Positions 63,400 to 64,000 of a stretch of DNA of 64,000 nt are shown here, in pieces. The stretch lies in contig NZ_CP129970.2 of NCBI RefSeq assembly GCF_030503895.2, forward strand, positions 2,086,001-2,150,000, read 5' to 3'. Position 1 is the first letter of the stretch. Every line of letters starts with the position of its first letter. Under the pieces are notes generated by a model. The model was not told where the DNA came from and made no database searches. It worked only from the letters and a program-made list of their open reading frames with translations. The DNA is from Marivirga arenosa. GTDB taxonomy: Bacteria > Bacteroidota > Bacteroidia > Cytophagales > Cyclobacteriaceae. Both the position numbers and the translations under genes were made by a program.

Positions 63400-64000
63400 G
63401 TTTCATTTTAAGTATAGAAACCTCAACGCCCATTTGTTCTGTAGCCATTCATAAGGAAGGAGAATTAATGGCGAACACTGATTTGTTTTTAGAGAAATCT
63501 CATTCTAATTCTCTAACGCCATTAATAGAAGAACTACTTCAGCATTGTGATTTAAATATGTCAGACTTATCGGCTGTAGCAGTTTCATCTGGTCCGGGCT
63601 CTTACACTGGCTTAAGAATAGGTTTAAGTACTGCCAAAGGATTATGTTATGCTTTAGATATTCCTTTATTGTCTATTTCTTCCTTAGATAGTATGACTTC
63701 TCAAGTTATAAATTTTGATGCCTCAGAAAATATATGCTACATTCCAATGATTGACGCTAGAAGAATGGAAGTGTTTTATAAAGTGTCGGGTCATAATCTT
63801 AAGGGGATCGAAAAAATGTCTAATTTAATTATAGAGGAAGACTCCTTTAATAACCTAATTGAATCTTATAATAAAGTATATCTTTTTGGAAATGGATCTT
63901 TAAAAGCATATGAACTTTTGAAAAATGTTTCAGATAAATTTACATGGATAAAAGGTATTGATCCCACTGCTAAATTCTACGGTGAAATGGCATATGAAAA
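63396..64000 (+). CDS. tsaB: tRNA threonylcarbamoyladenosine biosynthesis protein TsaB, 3'-truncated
   Basis: TsaB helps TsaD transfer the threonylcarbamoyl group to tRNA A37. The frame starts with MSFILSIETSTPICSVAI and continues with AVSSGPGSYTGLRIGLSTAK, the ASKHA fold signature of the family. About 201 codons lie in the window, close to the family's usual 220-230, so only the C-terminus is missing. The ATG overlaps the TauE/SafE stop. Confidence 0.93.
   Translation, partial: MSFILSIETSTPICSVAIHKEGELMANTDLFLEKSHSNSLTPLIEELLQHCDLNMSDLSAVAVSSGPGSYTGLRIGLSTAKGLCYALDIPLLSISSLDSMTSQVINFDASENICYIPMIDARRMEVFYKVSGHNLKGIEKMSNLIIEEDSFNNLIESYNKVYLFGNGSLKAYELLKNVSDKFTWIKGIDPTAKFYGEMAYE

Overview
The window is a typical AT-rich chromosomal segment of a member of the Bacteroidota, most likely a marine or aquatic Cytophagales-type bacterium. 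Several things point there. Four genes belong to, or are served by, the type IX secretion system (T9SS): a PorE-like OmpA protein, PorT, a PorP/SprF protein and a giant surface protein with a type-B sorting domain. The two best promoters match the Bacteroidota pattern TTTG-N~19-TAnnTTTG. Ribosome binding sites are weak or absent. Family markers such as the DUF2795 protein and the SDR-type threonine dehydrogenase belong to this phylum. Genus and species cannot be fixed from the sequence alone. I saw no rRNA, tRNA, CRISPR array, prophage or insertion sequence. The closest thing to a mobile element is a small four-helix-bundle (23S rRNA intervening sequence protein, IVP) gene inserted inside a fatty acid oxidation operon.

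Layout. 1-8130: truncated fructose-bisphosphatase, ribosome-assembly GTPase YihA/EngB, PorE-like T9SS protein, IspD, DUF2795, DUF349 and EttA. 8296-15065: two small hypothetical proteins, a Tat-exported threonine-aldolase-like enzyme, a double-VOC protein, a secreted M14 peptidase and L-threonine dehydrogenase. 15259-21251: HemA, a 43-residue membrane protein, an outer membrane barrel protein, an M23 peptidase, a DsbA-family protein and AspS. 21352-24812: a membrane protein facing a minus-strand ApbE-methyltransferase-ZIP operon, and a small protein. 24964-30841: BatD, AroC, a dicarboxylate/glutamate symporter, Nfu, a VOC protein and an AlbA-domain protein. 30954-35672: TonB-dependent receptor, secreted helical-repeat protein, and a LytS/LytTR two-component pair. 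35687-40628: PorT-UbiE, QueA, a MacB-type permease, a hypothetical protein and TadA. 40669-49521: superoxide dismutase, PorP/SprF with its overlapping 1447-residue surface protein, a NUDIX hydrolase coupled to a DUF819 membrane protein, and another barrel protein. 49738-56194: a MarR regulator with a 30-bp perfect palindrome over its promoter, then fadN-IVP-fadA-fadE. 56363-64000: DUF4389, DUF4870-like and M48 genes, an M61 peptidase, rpmH-rnpA, CtpA, a TauE/SafE transporter and the start of tsaB.

How the genes work together. Most are housekeeping. The coherent functional groups are: MarR-fadN-fadA-fadE, a beta-oxidation operon in the same gene order as Bacillus subtilis fadNAE; PorP/SprF plus the BspA/TIG surface protein, which look like a secretion-partner and adhesin pair joined by a 4-bp overlap; the receptor and LytS/LytTR region, whose receptor promoter area carries four TACCG half-sites; and rpmH-rnpA behind a textbook promoter. 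I found no convincing new multi-gene system. The most unusual features are the IVP insertion bracketed by imperfect inverted repeats, the MarR palindrome, the Tat-targeted aldolase, the modular surface protein and the TACCG array.
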